Origin: Ruminococcus sp. YE71
GTDB taxonomy: Bacteria; Bacillota; Clostridia; Oscillospirales; Ruminococcaceae
Direction: 5' to 3'
NCBI RefSeq assembly: GCF_900119155.1
Contig: NZ_FPIR01000004.1
Location: forward strand, 213,263-277,262
Length of the DNA: 64,000 nucleotides
Positions within the stretch are counted from its first letter, which is position 1; every line of letters begins with the position of its first letter. The notes beneath the pieces are model-generated. The model ran no database searches and was not told the origin of the DNA. It saw nothing but the letters and a program-made list of their open reading frames with translations. This document shows, piece by piece, positions 52,054 through 59,656 of the stretch. Made by a program: the position numbers and the translations under genes.

Positions 52054-53205
52054 TCAATAAAGCGAAACTGCACCGCTCTGGAGATCAACTCTGTAGATCT
52101 GTCCGTTGCCGTCGATGAACAGCATCTCAACGCCGTCGGTACCGCCGTAGTAGCTGTAGGAGTCGATACCGTTGTTGGAAGCGTAGGTGCTCATGATGGT
52201 CATTGCCTCATCCCAGCTGTAGTAAGCGCCTGCGGGCTCGAAGCCTGCGTCGTAGCTGTCGGTAGCGTCGGAAACAGAGCTGCTGTCGTCGGTGGAGAGG
52301 CTTGAATCACTGCTTGTAGTATCAGCAGCAGAGTTGTCAGCGATGCTAGAAGAATCGGCAGCGGAGCCGTTGCTCAGAGCCGAATCGGTGTAGGTCACGG
52401 GATCCGACAGCGAGCTGTTCGAGATCTCCTCGGGATTTTCGGAAATGGTATCATCGGTAACTGCGGGAGCGTAGCCCGAGTCATCGGCAGCGGAAGCATC
52501 CGCAGTTCCATCCGAAGCGGTCTGCGGGTCGGCAGCGCTCACGGTCTGGGAAGCCGCAGGCTTGTTGTTGATCGGAGCGGTAGAGGAAGTCTTTTCCTCG
52601 TTGCCGAAGCCGAACAGCTTGTAGCCCACAAATATTGCCGCGATGATGACCAGCAGGATACCCACCGTGATGATAGCAGTTATCATAAAGGTACGCTTGG
52701 GGTCGTACTCATCGGCAGCGATGTCGGCGCTTCTCGAAGTTTTCTTGGGCTTGAAGCCGAATTCCTGGAAGAACTCATCTTCGGAAAGCGGAGCCGCGCC
52801 CTGCGGTTCGCCGCCGTAGTAGTCCTGCTGCTTGTCGTCGTAGTATTCCTCGCTGTCCTCAGCGTAATAGCCTTCCTCGGAAGCGGGGCTCTCATTATCA
52901 TAGTAATCGTCGTACTGAGCGTCATCCTCAGCCTTCTGCTGAGCCATAGCCTTCTTCACATCTTCGGGACTGAAAACTCTGGTCTTGTCCTCATCGGAGC
53001 CTTCTTCTTCCTCTTCGGGCTCGTCATAAGTCTCGGCAGCGGTCTCGGGCTCTTCGTAAACCTCTTCCTCAGCAGTCTCATCGGCTGCGTCGTCGGGCTC
53101 TATATCTCTGCCGTTCTCGTCGATAAGAAGGCGGTGGCAGAATTTGCAGATAATTGCTTCATCAGATATTTCCTTGCCGCAGAAAGGGCAGTTTTTTGTC
53201 TTCAA
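52054..53205 (-). CDS. Zinc-ribbon single-TM protein, paralogue of the downstream gene
   Basis: A 383-residue protein with the same plan as its neighbour. It has an N-terminal zinc ribbon (CPFCGKEISDEAIICKFC), an acidic cytoplasmic part, a transmembrane helix (MITAIITVGILLVIIAAIFV) and a Ser/Asp/Ala-rich linker. A small C-terminal domain (about 60 residues, SWDEAMTIMSTYASNNGIDS) is absent from the neighbour. I chose TTG 53205: the ATG at 53214 abuts AAAGGA, while TTG is correctly spaced and makes the N-terminus (MKTKNCPFCGKE) align with MQTRACPNCGKE. Function is unknown. Confidence 0.8.
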   Translation of the reverse strand: MKTKNCPFCGKEISDEAIICKFCHRLLIDENGRDIEPDDAADETAEEEVYEEPETAAETYDEPEEEEEGSDEDKTRVFSPEDVKKAMAQQKAEDDAQYDDYYDNESPASEEGYYAEDSEEYYDDKQQDYYGGEPQGAAPLSEDEFFQEFGFKPKKTSRSADIAADEYDPKRTFMITAIITVGILLVIIAAIFVGYKLFGFGNEEKTSSTAPINNKPAASQTVSAADPQTASDGTADASAADDSGYAPAVTDDTISENPEEISNSSLSDPVTYTDSALSNGSAADSSSIADNSAADTTSSDSSLSTDDSSSVSDATDSYDAGFEPAGAYYSWDEAMTIMSTYASNNGIDSYSYYGGTDGVEMLFIDGNGQIYRVDLQSGAVSLY

Positions 53206-53338
53206 AGAGATCATATCCTTTCACATCTAAACTTCAATATGTAAACGCCGCGCCAAAAACGTGCCGAAAACGTTTTTATTTCTCCAAAAAACAAAAGACG
53301 GCATTTTTGTCCGTCGCGGCATAAATACTCATAGTAAT

Positions 53339-53367
53339 ATAATATCACATTTCCCGACAGATTGCAA
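53339..53367 (-). promoter_or_regulatory. Promoter of the zinc-ribbon pair
   Basis: Minus strand: TTGCAA (53362-53367), 17 bp spacer ending TGTGA, TATTAT (53339-53344). The rest of the roughly 300 bp gap shows nothing else convincing. Confidence 0.75.
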
Positions 53368-53502
53368 GACATATCGGCAAAATTCATCAAATTATCATTT
53401 AATCCAAATGATGCGGGAACTTTTTTGGAACATTTTATACCAACTCACGAAAGCACGGCAGACGCTGTCACACGGCTGCCGTTCTCCCGCAAAGCGGTGT
53501 AT

Positions 53503-54030
53503 TTACAGTATAATTTCGGCGAATCCGCTTTCGTCCCAGAACAGGCAGCGGTGTGCCGAACCGTTTTTCGGTATGGATACCGAACCAGGATTTATGCAGC
53601 GGACAGTCTTCCCGTCTGCTGTAGTTATCTTCTCGTCCTGCGGCACATGGGTGTGACCGTAGAGGAGGATGTCCCCGTCCGCCAGCTTCGGCAGCGAATC
53701 GGGATTGAAAATATGTCCGTGAGTGGCGAACACCCTTTCACCGTAGGCGCAGATATACGCGCTGTCACTCAGCACGGGGAAATCAAGCACCATCTGGTCA
53801 ACTTCGGTGTCGCAGTTGCCCCTTACGCAGATCATTTTGTCTGCAAGGGGATTTAGCATTGCTATGACTTCCTTCGGGGCGTAGCCGTCGGGAAGGTCGT
53901 TTCTCGGGCCGTGGTAGAGTATGTCGCCCAGCAGAAGCACCCTTTCGGTGGAAAGCTCGCCTATCTTCGAGACGAGTTTTCCGCACCAGAATGCCGAGCC
54001 GTGGATATCGGATGCGATAAGTATGCCCAT
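53503..54030 (-). CDS. YfcE-like metallophosphoesterase
   Basis: A 175-residue calcineurin-like phosphodiesterase. The dinuclear metal motifs are all present: SDIHGS, LLGDILYHGPRND, VRGNCDTE, ATHGHIFN and YGHTHVPQ. YfcE-type enzymes hydrolyse phosphodiesters in vitro; the physiological substrate is unknown. Its ATG overlaps the stop of the upstream PIN-like gene by one base (ATGA), so the two are translationally coupled. Confidence 0.93.
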   Translation of the reverse strand: MGILIASDIHGSAFWCGKLVSKIGELSTERVLLLGDILYHGPRNDLPDGYAPKEVIAMLNPLADKMICVRGNCDTEVDQMVLDFPVLSDSAYICAYGERVFATHGHIFNPDSLPKLADGDILLYGHTHVPQDEKITTADGKTVRCINPGSVSIPKNGSAHRCLFWDESGFAEIIL

Positions 54031-56144
54031 CAGCCCTGCACCTCGTTAGCGAGTGCCGCCTTGAGCGCGTCGTACTCGGGCTTGATGACCGAGTAGAGGT
54101 TCGTGCCTGCGGACTTGCCGAAATCCTTGATAAGGGTCAGGTAGAGCTTGTGAGCCGATTCGGAAACGATAATGTCCTTTGCGATCTCGTCGAAGCGGTC
54201 AGCGTCGGTCATGCCGTCGGTAAGCTCGTGAAGTCTGCCGACACCGTCGTCGATGACCGCAACGGGAGCAGGTTCAGCCTTCTTCTTGCGTGTGCGCTTG
54301 GGCTTTTCGGGAGCAGGCTCTGCCTTTTCCTCGGCCTTGGTTTCAGCCTTCGGTTCGGTCTTTGCCTTAGCCTTAGCCTTTGTCTCCGACTTAGCCTTGG
54401 TCTCAGCCTTAGCCTTCGGTTTCTTCTCTGCCTTTGGCTTCTTCTCGGACTTCTTCTCCTCAGCCTCGGGCTTGATGAACTTTGCGAACTCTTCCTTTAC
54501 GATAGCGTAAAGCTCTCTGCCGCGGTTGCGGCTGTATCTCTGCATGAGATTGATGTAGAGCTGACGGCTGGTCGCCGAAACGTTCATCACCGAGATGACT
54601 CCCGAGAACTCGTCGGCGGTAGCCTTGTCATCGAGCAGCTCGTGGAGCTTTTTCTTCATGGCGTTATCGACCTTCTTAGCCTCCGACTGTTCGGCAGGCT
54701 CTGCCTTTTCGGGCACTTCGGTCTTGACGGGCTCAGCCTTTTTCTCCTCCTTGACGGGAGCGGCGGGCTGTGTCTGCTCGGGCTTGTTCTCCTGCTTTAC
54801 GGGCTCGGGTTTCTTCTCGGGCTCTGCCTTCTTTGCAGGTTCGGGTTTCTTCTCGGGCTCGGACTTCTTTGCAGGTTCAGCCTTCTTCTCGGGCTCTGCC
54901 TTCTTTGCAGGTTCAGCCTTCTTCTCGGGCTCTGCCTTCTTTGCAGGTTCGGACTTCTTCTCGGGCTCTGCTTTCTTTGCAGGCTCGGGCTTCTTCTCGG
55001 GTTCAGCCTTCTTCACGGGTTCTGCGGAGGTGTTCTCGGGGAGCACTCTCTTGAGGAAGTAGAAGTGTCTCTTCACCATCGTGTAGTAGCGCGTGGAAGT
55101 CTGATTATCGAAGTGCTTCATCAGCAGATTGTGCAGTTCGAGCTTGCTCGTCGCGGTCATGATGCACTCTCTCACCTTGTCGATGTCGGGGTCGCTGACC
55201 TTGTTCATGAAGGTCTTGAGAAGTGCGTGCTTGTCGGCGGCTTCGGGGTTCGCGAGGAACTCGTCGAGCATCGGCTCATACATACCGATATGCGACTCGT
55301 CGGCGGTTATCATCGGCTGGGGAGCGCCCGGCAGAGTCATCTTCGGCAGCAGCTCGAACAGACCGAGCGCCTTCTTCGGCTCGTTGGCAGGCTTCTTGTC
55401 CGCCTTCTTCGCGGGCTTCCTGTCATCGGCGCGCTTATCCTGCTTCTGCTTGGGAGCGATGTTCTCTTTCAGCTCGGCAGTCTTTATGTTCGACTGCTTT
55501 GCAGGCTTTGCCTCGGGCTTTTCGTTCTGCTTCCTGTTCTTGGGCGCGATGTTCTCGGTAAGGTCGGAACTGCCGATCATACTGTAGATCATCGTCTGCG
55601 GAACGTCGATGGAAGCGGCAGTGCCGTCGGGCTTGCTGATCTCGATCTCGACCGAACCTTCCGATTCAGTGTAGCTATCTTCGGGCTGTTCCTCGGGCAG
55701 GTCATAGGGCTCGTCGGGCTCGGGGTCGTACTCGGGAACGATGTTCTTCTTGCCATAGTTCGCGTAGCTGACAGCCGCGTTGATAGTGCCCGTTCTGAAC
55801 ACCTTGCAGTCGGGGCTGTCGGCAAAAGTATTCTCCCAGAAATCGTGGAGCTTGTCGAATCCCTTGTCGTTCGAGATGATGAAGAGGTGAGTATTCTCAT
55901 CCTTCGCCACCAGATAGCCCAGCAGTGTGGACAGCTGGAAATCGAGGGCGTTCTTGCCGCCGACTCTTACCTTTATATAGTCCACCTGTGCCTTTGCCTG
56001 CATGACAAGGCAGTGCATCTCAAAGCTGATGGTATCGGAATTCTCGCTGTAGAAAATAATGACGTGGTCATCCTCAGTCAGCTTGTCGATACCTGCGAGT
56101 CCTTTTGACTTAACGTTCTCAAAGTCGATAAGATATGTTTTCAT
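54030..56144 (-). CDS. PIN/NYN-like domain protein with triplicated helical domain and Lys/Glu/Pro linkers
   Basis: A 704-residue protein. Residues 1 to about 125 look like a PIN/NYN nuclease domain: YLIDFENV with D7, NALDFQLSTLLGYLV with D68, and FIISNDKGFD with D93. Three related helical segments follow at about 290-368, 495-557 and 634-697, each with a core like SRQLYINLM...ELYAIVKEEF. They are separated by highly charged linkers, one with six copies of a 12-residue KKAEPEKKPEPA-type repeat. No signal peptide is seen. The start is ATG 56144 behind AAAGGAA. An RNA-processing role is inferred only from the PIN-like fold and coupling to a phosphoesterase. Confidence 0.78.
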   Translation of the reverse strand: MKTYLIDFENVKSKGLAGIDKLTEDDHVIIFYSENSDTISFEMHCLVMQAKAQVDYIKVRVGGKNALDFQLSTLLGYLVAKDENTHLFIISNDKGFDKLHDFWENTFADSPDCKVFRTGTINAAVSYANYGKKNIVPEYDPEPDEPYDLPEEQPEDSYTESEGSVEIEISKPDGTAASIDVPQTMIYSMIGSSDLTENIAPKNRKQNEKPEAKPAKQSNIKTAELKENIAPKQKQDKRADDRKPAKKADKKPANEPKKALGLFELLPKMTLPGAPQPMITADESHIGMYEPMLDEFLANPEAADKHALLKTFMNKVSDPDIDKVRECIMTATSKLELHNLLMKHFDNQTSTRYYTMVKRHFYFLKRVLPENTSAEPVKKAEPEKKPEPAKKAEPEKKSEPAKKAEPEKKAEPAKKAEPEKKAEPAKKSEPEKKPEPAKKAEPEKKPEPVKQENKPEQTQPAAPVKEEKKAEPVKTEVPEKAEPAEQSEAKKVDNAMKKKLHELLDDKATADEFSGVISVMNVSATSRQLYINLMQRYSRNRGRELYAIVKEEFAKFIKPEAEEKKSEKKPKAEKKPKAKAETKAKSETKAKAKAKTEPKAETKAEEKAEPAPEKPKRTRKKKAEPAPVAVIDDGVGRLHELTDGMTDADRFDEIAKDIIVSESAHKLYLTLIKDFGKSAGTNLYSVIKPEYDALKAALANEVQG

Positions 56145-56207
56145 AAGCGTTTCCTTTCGGAGCATACAAGGTCTATGCGGTGCATCACGCCGATGCGTCC
56201 CGACCCG

Positions 56208-57221
56208 TTATCTGCTCTTTTTTCTGCGGACCGCCAAAACAGCTCCCACGGACAGGAGTGCCGCCGCTCCGACTCCCGAACCTATCGCGATGTTACGGGT
56301 GCGGCGTTCCTTATCCTCTGCCTCTTTAAGACGCTTTTCCGTCTGATCCAGCTCATACTGCATAGCTGCCTCAGCGTCATAGTAGGTATAGCTGTACTCT
56401 GTTGTGGCGGAGTACAGTATATCAGCTATGAGCGCGTGACCCTGTGCGTTGGGATGGATATCATAATCCTCGATATTGGTCAGTTCCTTTGATCTGCCCA
56501 CGAACTGTTCCGCAACATCCGCAACGACATACTTCTCTCCGTTATCGGAGCATTCGCTGATAGTATCATTGAGTCTGCCTATCTTCTCCACGCTCATGGA
56601 ATTGAGCTTTGAGATAGGGGTATCCTCAAGAGGGTTGTAAAGCGTCTGAACGAATATCCTGCCTTCGGTACGATCATCGAGTTCGGCTGCGATCTCGGGC
56701 ATATTCTCTGCAAAGCCGTCGAGGTCGCGGTCGAGGTCTTTTCCGAGGTCGAGGATGCCCCCGACCATGGTCGCGATACTATCGTCCTTTTTGAACACCT
56801 GCATGAAGGTATGCAGCATATCATTTCCGCCGATAGAAACAACAACGGCGTCTGCGTTCTTCAGCTTCTCATCAAGTTCGCCCGAACGCAGCATTTCGAG
56901 CAGTCCCTTCGAGGTCAGTCCGTCCACCGCAAAATTATCCATTGTGAAATCCGCCTGCGGGGGAAGCTCGGAGCCGTATACCTTCGACAGGATATTCGCG
57001 AAAGAGGCACAGGCAGACTTATCGGAAGACGAGTAGCCCTCAAGTCCGTAGCCTGTGACGATCGAATCTCCTAAGAACACGATATGAGGCGGAGCTTTCA
57101 CAGTCACAACAAAATCAGGTTCTTTTTCCTCAGCATACACGCTCAGGGTACATACCGACACAGCAGCGCACGCCGCCGCAAGCGCGGTCATCCTTTTCAC
57201 GAAAAAAGCACCATTCATCAT
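56208..57221 (-). CDS. SGNH/GDSL hydrolase, secreted and membrane-anchored at the C-terminus
   Basis: A 337-residue exported hydrolase. A signal peptide ends near TLSVYAEE. SGNH blocks are VFLGDSIVTGYGLEG (nucleophile Ser), NFAVDGLTS, VVSIGGNDML and DYDIHPNAQGH (catalytic Asp/His). The C-terminus has a coiled stretch (YELDQTEKRLKEAEDKE), then a membrane helix and KKSR, like a sortase-independent anchor. It may deacylate surface glycans or lipids. ATG 57230 directly abuts AGAAGGAG, so ATG 57221 is preferred. Its promoter is at 57261-57289. Confidence 0.87.
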   Translation of the reverse strand: MMNGAFFVKRMTALAAACAAVSVCTLSVYAEEKEPDFVVTVKAPPHIVFLGDSIVTGYGLEGYSSSDKSACASFANILSKVYGSELPPQADFTMDNFAVDGLTSKGLLEMLRSGELDEKLKNADAVVVSIGGNDMLHTFMQVFKKDDSIATMVGGILDLGKDLDRDLDGFAENMPEIAAELDDRTEGRIFVQTLYNPLEDTPISKLNSMSVEKIGRLNDTISECSDNGEKYVVADVAEQFVGRSKELTNIEDYDIHPNAQGHALIADILYSATTEYSYTYYDAEAAMQYELDQTEKRLKEAEDKERRTRNIAIGSGVGAAALLSVGAVLAVRRKKSR

Positions 57222-57260
57222 AGCAAACATCTCCTTCTCATATAGTATCCCTATTTTATT

Positions 57261-57289
57261 ATTTTACTATAAAATCTCACGATTGTCAA
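57261..57289 (-). promoter_or_regulatory. Promoter of the anchored SGNH hydrolase
   Basis: Minus strand: TTGACA (57284-57289), 17 bp spacer, TAAAAT (57261-57266). Confidence 0.8.
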
Positions 57290-57381
57290 TACTGATGCGA
57301 AGTTTTGCATAAATTCGGCAGGGTATTTCCATATAACGGAAAAAGAACGCCCGAAAGCTTTTTTCGCTCACGGGCGTTCTG

Positions 57382-57882
57382 TCACAGATATCTGCCGAGC
57401 TGTCTGCCCCATTCTTCCGTCAGCCGTCCGAGGTTCCAGGCGGCGTTGGCGGGGCTTGTGGAGGGCAGCGTCACCGCTTCCCTGCCCGTTATCTTCTGCT
57501 GATGCTTTCTGTAGAGTCTCGCCGCGGTGCCGCCGTTGACGAACACCGCACGTATATCCGCAGCCGAAAGTATCATCCCGATGTCGGTCGGAACGGCGTT
57601 TCGGATAGACGCGTCCGCCGACCCGATAATATCGCACTCGGCTATCACGTCCCAGACTGCTATGCCGTGTTCAAGGAGCATCCGCCGCTTTTCATCGACG
57701 GTCAGCGGTGTACTGCACCCGACCGCCGCGGCGGTCACCTTCCAGAAGCGGTTCTGCGGATGACCGTAGTAGAAGCCCTGTTCTCTCGACTTCACCGACG
57801 GCAGCGAGCCCAGTATCAGCACCCTGCTGTTCCCGTCGAACACGGGCTCGAAGCCGTGAACTACGTGTACGTACTCACTCAC
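57382..57882 (-). CDS. DNA-deoxyinosine glycosylase (uracil-DNA glycosylase superfamily)
   Basis: A 166-residue base-excision repair enzyme of UDG family 6 (hypoxanthine-DNA glycosylase). The motif LILGSLPSVKSREQGFYYG with HPQNRFWK is the family signature (motif 1), and LPSTSPANA is motif 2. It would remove hypoxanthine formed by adenine deamination. It overlaps the upstream SGNH lipoprotein gene by 8 bp. A GGGCGTTCT/AGAACGCCC hairpin lies near 57345-57380 beyond its stop and may terminate the transcript. Confidence 0.92.
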   Translation of the reverse strand: MSEYVHVVHGFEPVFDGNSRVLILGSLPSVKSREQGFYYGHPQNRFWKVTAAAVGCSTPLTVDEKRRMLLEHGIAVWDVIAECDIIGSADASIRNAVPTDIGMILSAADIRAVFVNGGTAARLYRKHQQKITGREAVTLPSTSPANAAWNLGRLTEEWGRQLGRYL

Positions 57883-59164
57883 TCTGCGTCACTCCCCAGC
57901 CGAGGATGTTGAAGGTCTTGCCCTCGTCTCCCTCAGCCATGCTGACCTCTATCTCGTAGTCGGTCATGACGGGGTTGAGCGCGAGGAGTTTTACCTGACA
58001 GTTACCCCAGCCCGAAGGGTCAACGGGGTCGAAGTCCATCTCGTCGTAGACCTCGCCGTCGGCGGTGATCTTTATGTGCAGTCTGCCGCGTGTGTCGGTC
58101 GAGACCTCGTGGTAGAGCATATACACGAACTTGCCCCTGAATTTAAACACGGCAGGCTCGTTGGAATTCGCGTCGAAATAGTGCGTCCAGCCGTCGGTGA
58201 AGTGCGCGGTCTCGCTGCCCGTTTCCCACGAACCGAGGCTTTCGGGCGTAACGGAAGTATTGTCGTACATCACAACGCCGTCGTACCACAGCTCGGTCAT
58301 GGGCTCGGCGGGATAAGTATGTTCTTCGGGGGTCTGTTCCATCACCTTGTCGAAGTAGTTGTTTATCATCTCGGCGACGAGGGCGTGACCTGCTTCGTTG
58401 GGGTGGCTCTGGTCGTCCGAGAAGTCGCGCCATGTCATCTTCCCGTTATCGAACATGAATTGCAGTGCGTCGCGGTAGGATATCATGGGCAGGCCGTAGT
58501 ATTCGCCCTGTGCCTGCATATATTCCTGACAGCTGTGCCCCGACTCGGTGACCGAGAACACCAGCACCACCGCCACGTCCCGTTCGATAAGGTCGCGGAG
58601 TATGGACTCGTATGCCATCTGATAGTCGTTATCGTTTCCGTCGTTGACCGCGAACTCCACGAAGCAGATATCGGGGTCGGTGCTGAGCACGTCGCGCTGA
58701 AGGCGTATCACGCCGAGTTTCGAGGGGGTTCCTGCGATGCCCGCGTTGTTGTAGGTGACGTTCCCGCCCGTGCCGAAGGTATCGCGGATATGCTCGTAAG
58801 TCAGGTTCGCCCAGCAAAGTTCGGGGTTGCCGGGTGCGACCGTCATGCCTTCGGTTATTGAGCCGCCGAGGTAGGAGATATTGAGTTTTTCGCCGTTCTG
58901 TGCGGCTTTGAGTTTCTCCTGCATTTTGCTGACGTCGCCGAAAGAAGTCAGCGACCTGTCTATCATCGCCTGATGCCATTCCTCGTCTGTCTCTGGGAGC
59001 TTTTCGGGTTCGGAAGATGCGGTCTGTGTGCTCTCAGCGGTCTCCGATGCGGTGTTTTCCGCCGATTCGGTGGTGCTTTCCTTGTCCTTGCTTTCGCCCG
59101 ACGCGCACGCCGAAAGTAAGAGTGCGGCTGTCAGCACTGCAAGGGTCGATTTTACTATGTTCAT
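57875..59164 (-). CDS. SGNH/GDSL-type hydrolase lipoprotein
   Basis: A 429-residue exported lipoprotein. The start is ATG 59164 behind AGGAGG; the signal peptide ends in the lipobox LLSAC (Cys20). A Ser/Thr/Glu linker precedes the hydrolase domain, with ISYLGGSITEG (block I), YNNAGIAGTPS, VEFAVNDGN and DQSHPNEAGH (catalytic Asp/His). The C-terminal part of about 110 residues is beta-rich and may bind carbohydrate. Such enzymes are often acetylxylan or related esterases. The upstream open frame to 59338 passes through the promoter and is rejected. Confidence 0.88.
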   Translation of the reverse strand: MNIVKSTLAVLTAALLLSACASGESKDKESTTESAENTASETAESTQTASSEPEKLPETDEEWHQAMIDRSLTSFGDVSKMQEKLKAAQNGEKLNISYLGGSITEGMTVAPGNPELCWANLTYEHIRDTFGTGGNVTYNNAGIAGTPSKLGVIRLQRDVLSTDPDICFVEFAVNDGNDNDYQMAYESILRDLIERDVAVVLVFSVTESGHSCQEYMQAQGEYYGLPMISYRDALQFMFDNGKMTWRDFSDDQSHPNEAGHALVAEMINNYFDKVMEQTPEEHTYPAEPMTELWYDGVVMYDNTSVTPESLGSWETGSETAHFTDGWTHYFDANSNEPAVFKFRGKFVYMLYHEVSTDTRGRLHIKITADGEVYDEMDFDPVDPSGWGNCQVKLLALNPVMTDYEIEVSMAEGDEGKTFNILGWGVTQSE

Positions 59165-59222
59165 GTTTTCCTCCTGTATTGCGTCCTGTTTCGGACATGG
59201 GGGTTGATCGTCCTGTGGTTTC

Positions 59223-59251
59223 AGTATAGCATATTTCGGGGATGATTTCAA
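59223..59251 (-). promoter_or_regulatory. Promoter of the SGNH lipoprotein-glycosylase operon
   Basis: Minus strand: TTGAAA (59246-59251), 17 bp spacer ending ATGC, TATACT (59223-59228). Confidence 0.75.
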
Positions 59252-59280
59252 GGGTTTTTGGTTTTTGTGAGGCGTGGGGG

Positions 59281-59570
59281 GCATCGGTCTTGCGACCGAT
59301 CGGGGTGTTTGACTCGAATCGCTTCGCTCTCTCGTCAAAATAAAATCGGCAAATCTGTTTGTTCTTGTTAGTTGGTGTCGGGCTTCTTTTGCAGGCGCCT
59401 TTCGGGATGTTTTTTCGGGAATTTGCCGATCTTATGTTTTGGAGCTTCTTTTGTGCGCTTTCGGGACAATGCAGGGTTCCCTATGTGCCTCCGGCGGCCG
59501 GGGGACCCTTTGAAAAGGGTCTCCCCGGACCCCTCCTAAACGTTTTTCTTCCCTGGCGTACACGCTTCGA
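59281..59570 (+). repeat. Composite intergenic repeat, family B (copy at 59 kb)
   Basis: A hairpin ATCGGTCTTGCGACCGAT is followed by TCGAATCGCTTCGCTCTCTC, then a 96 bp unit (59340-59435) with ends ATAAAATCGGCAAATC and GAATTTGCCGATCTTAT. Next come GGACCCTTTGAAAAGGGTCT and CCCCTCCTAAACG. Order and spacing match the copies at 17003 and 48.5-48.9 kb. This copy lies between divergent genes. Confidence 0.8.
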
Positions 59571-59656
59571 TTGTGGTATACCGTACGGGCTTTGCTGCAT
59601 AAAATGTTTATTACGGACAATAATGACTGCATAGTTTTATTCAAGGAGAGTTTATC

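Noticed and set aside
54150..56108. 652-codon plus-strand frame rich in Leu/Gly/Phe
   Set aside because: It is antisense to the PIN-like gene; the composition is the mirror of Lys/Glu-rich codons.
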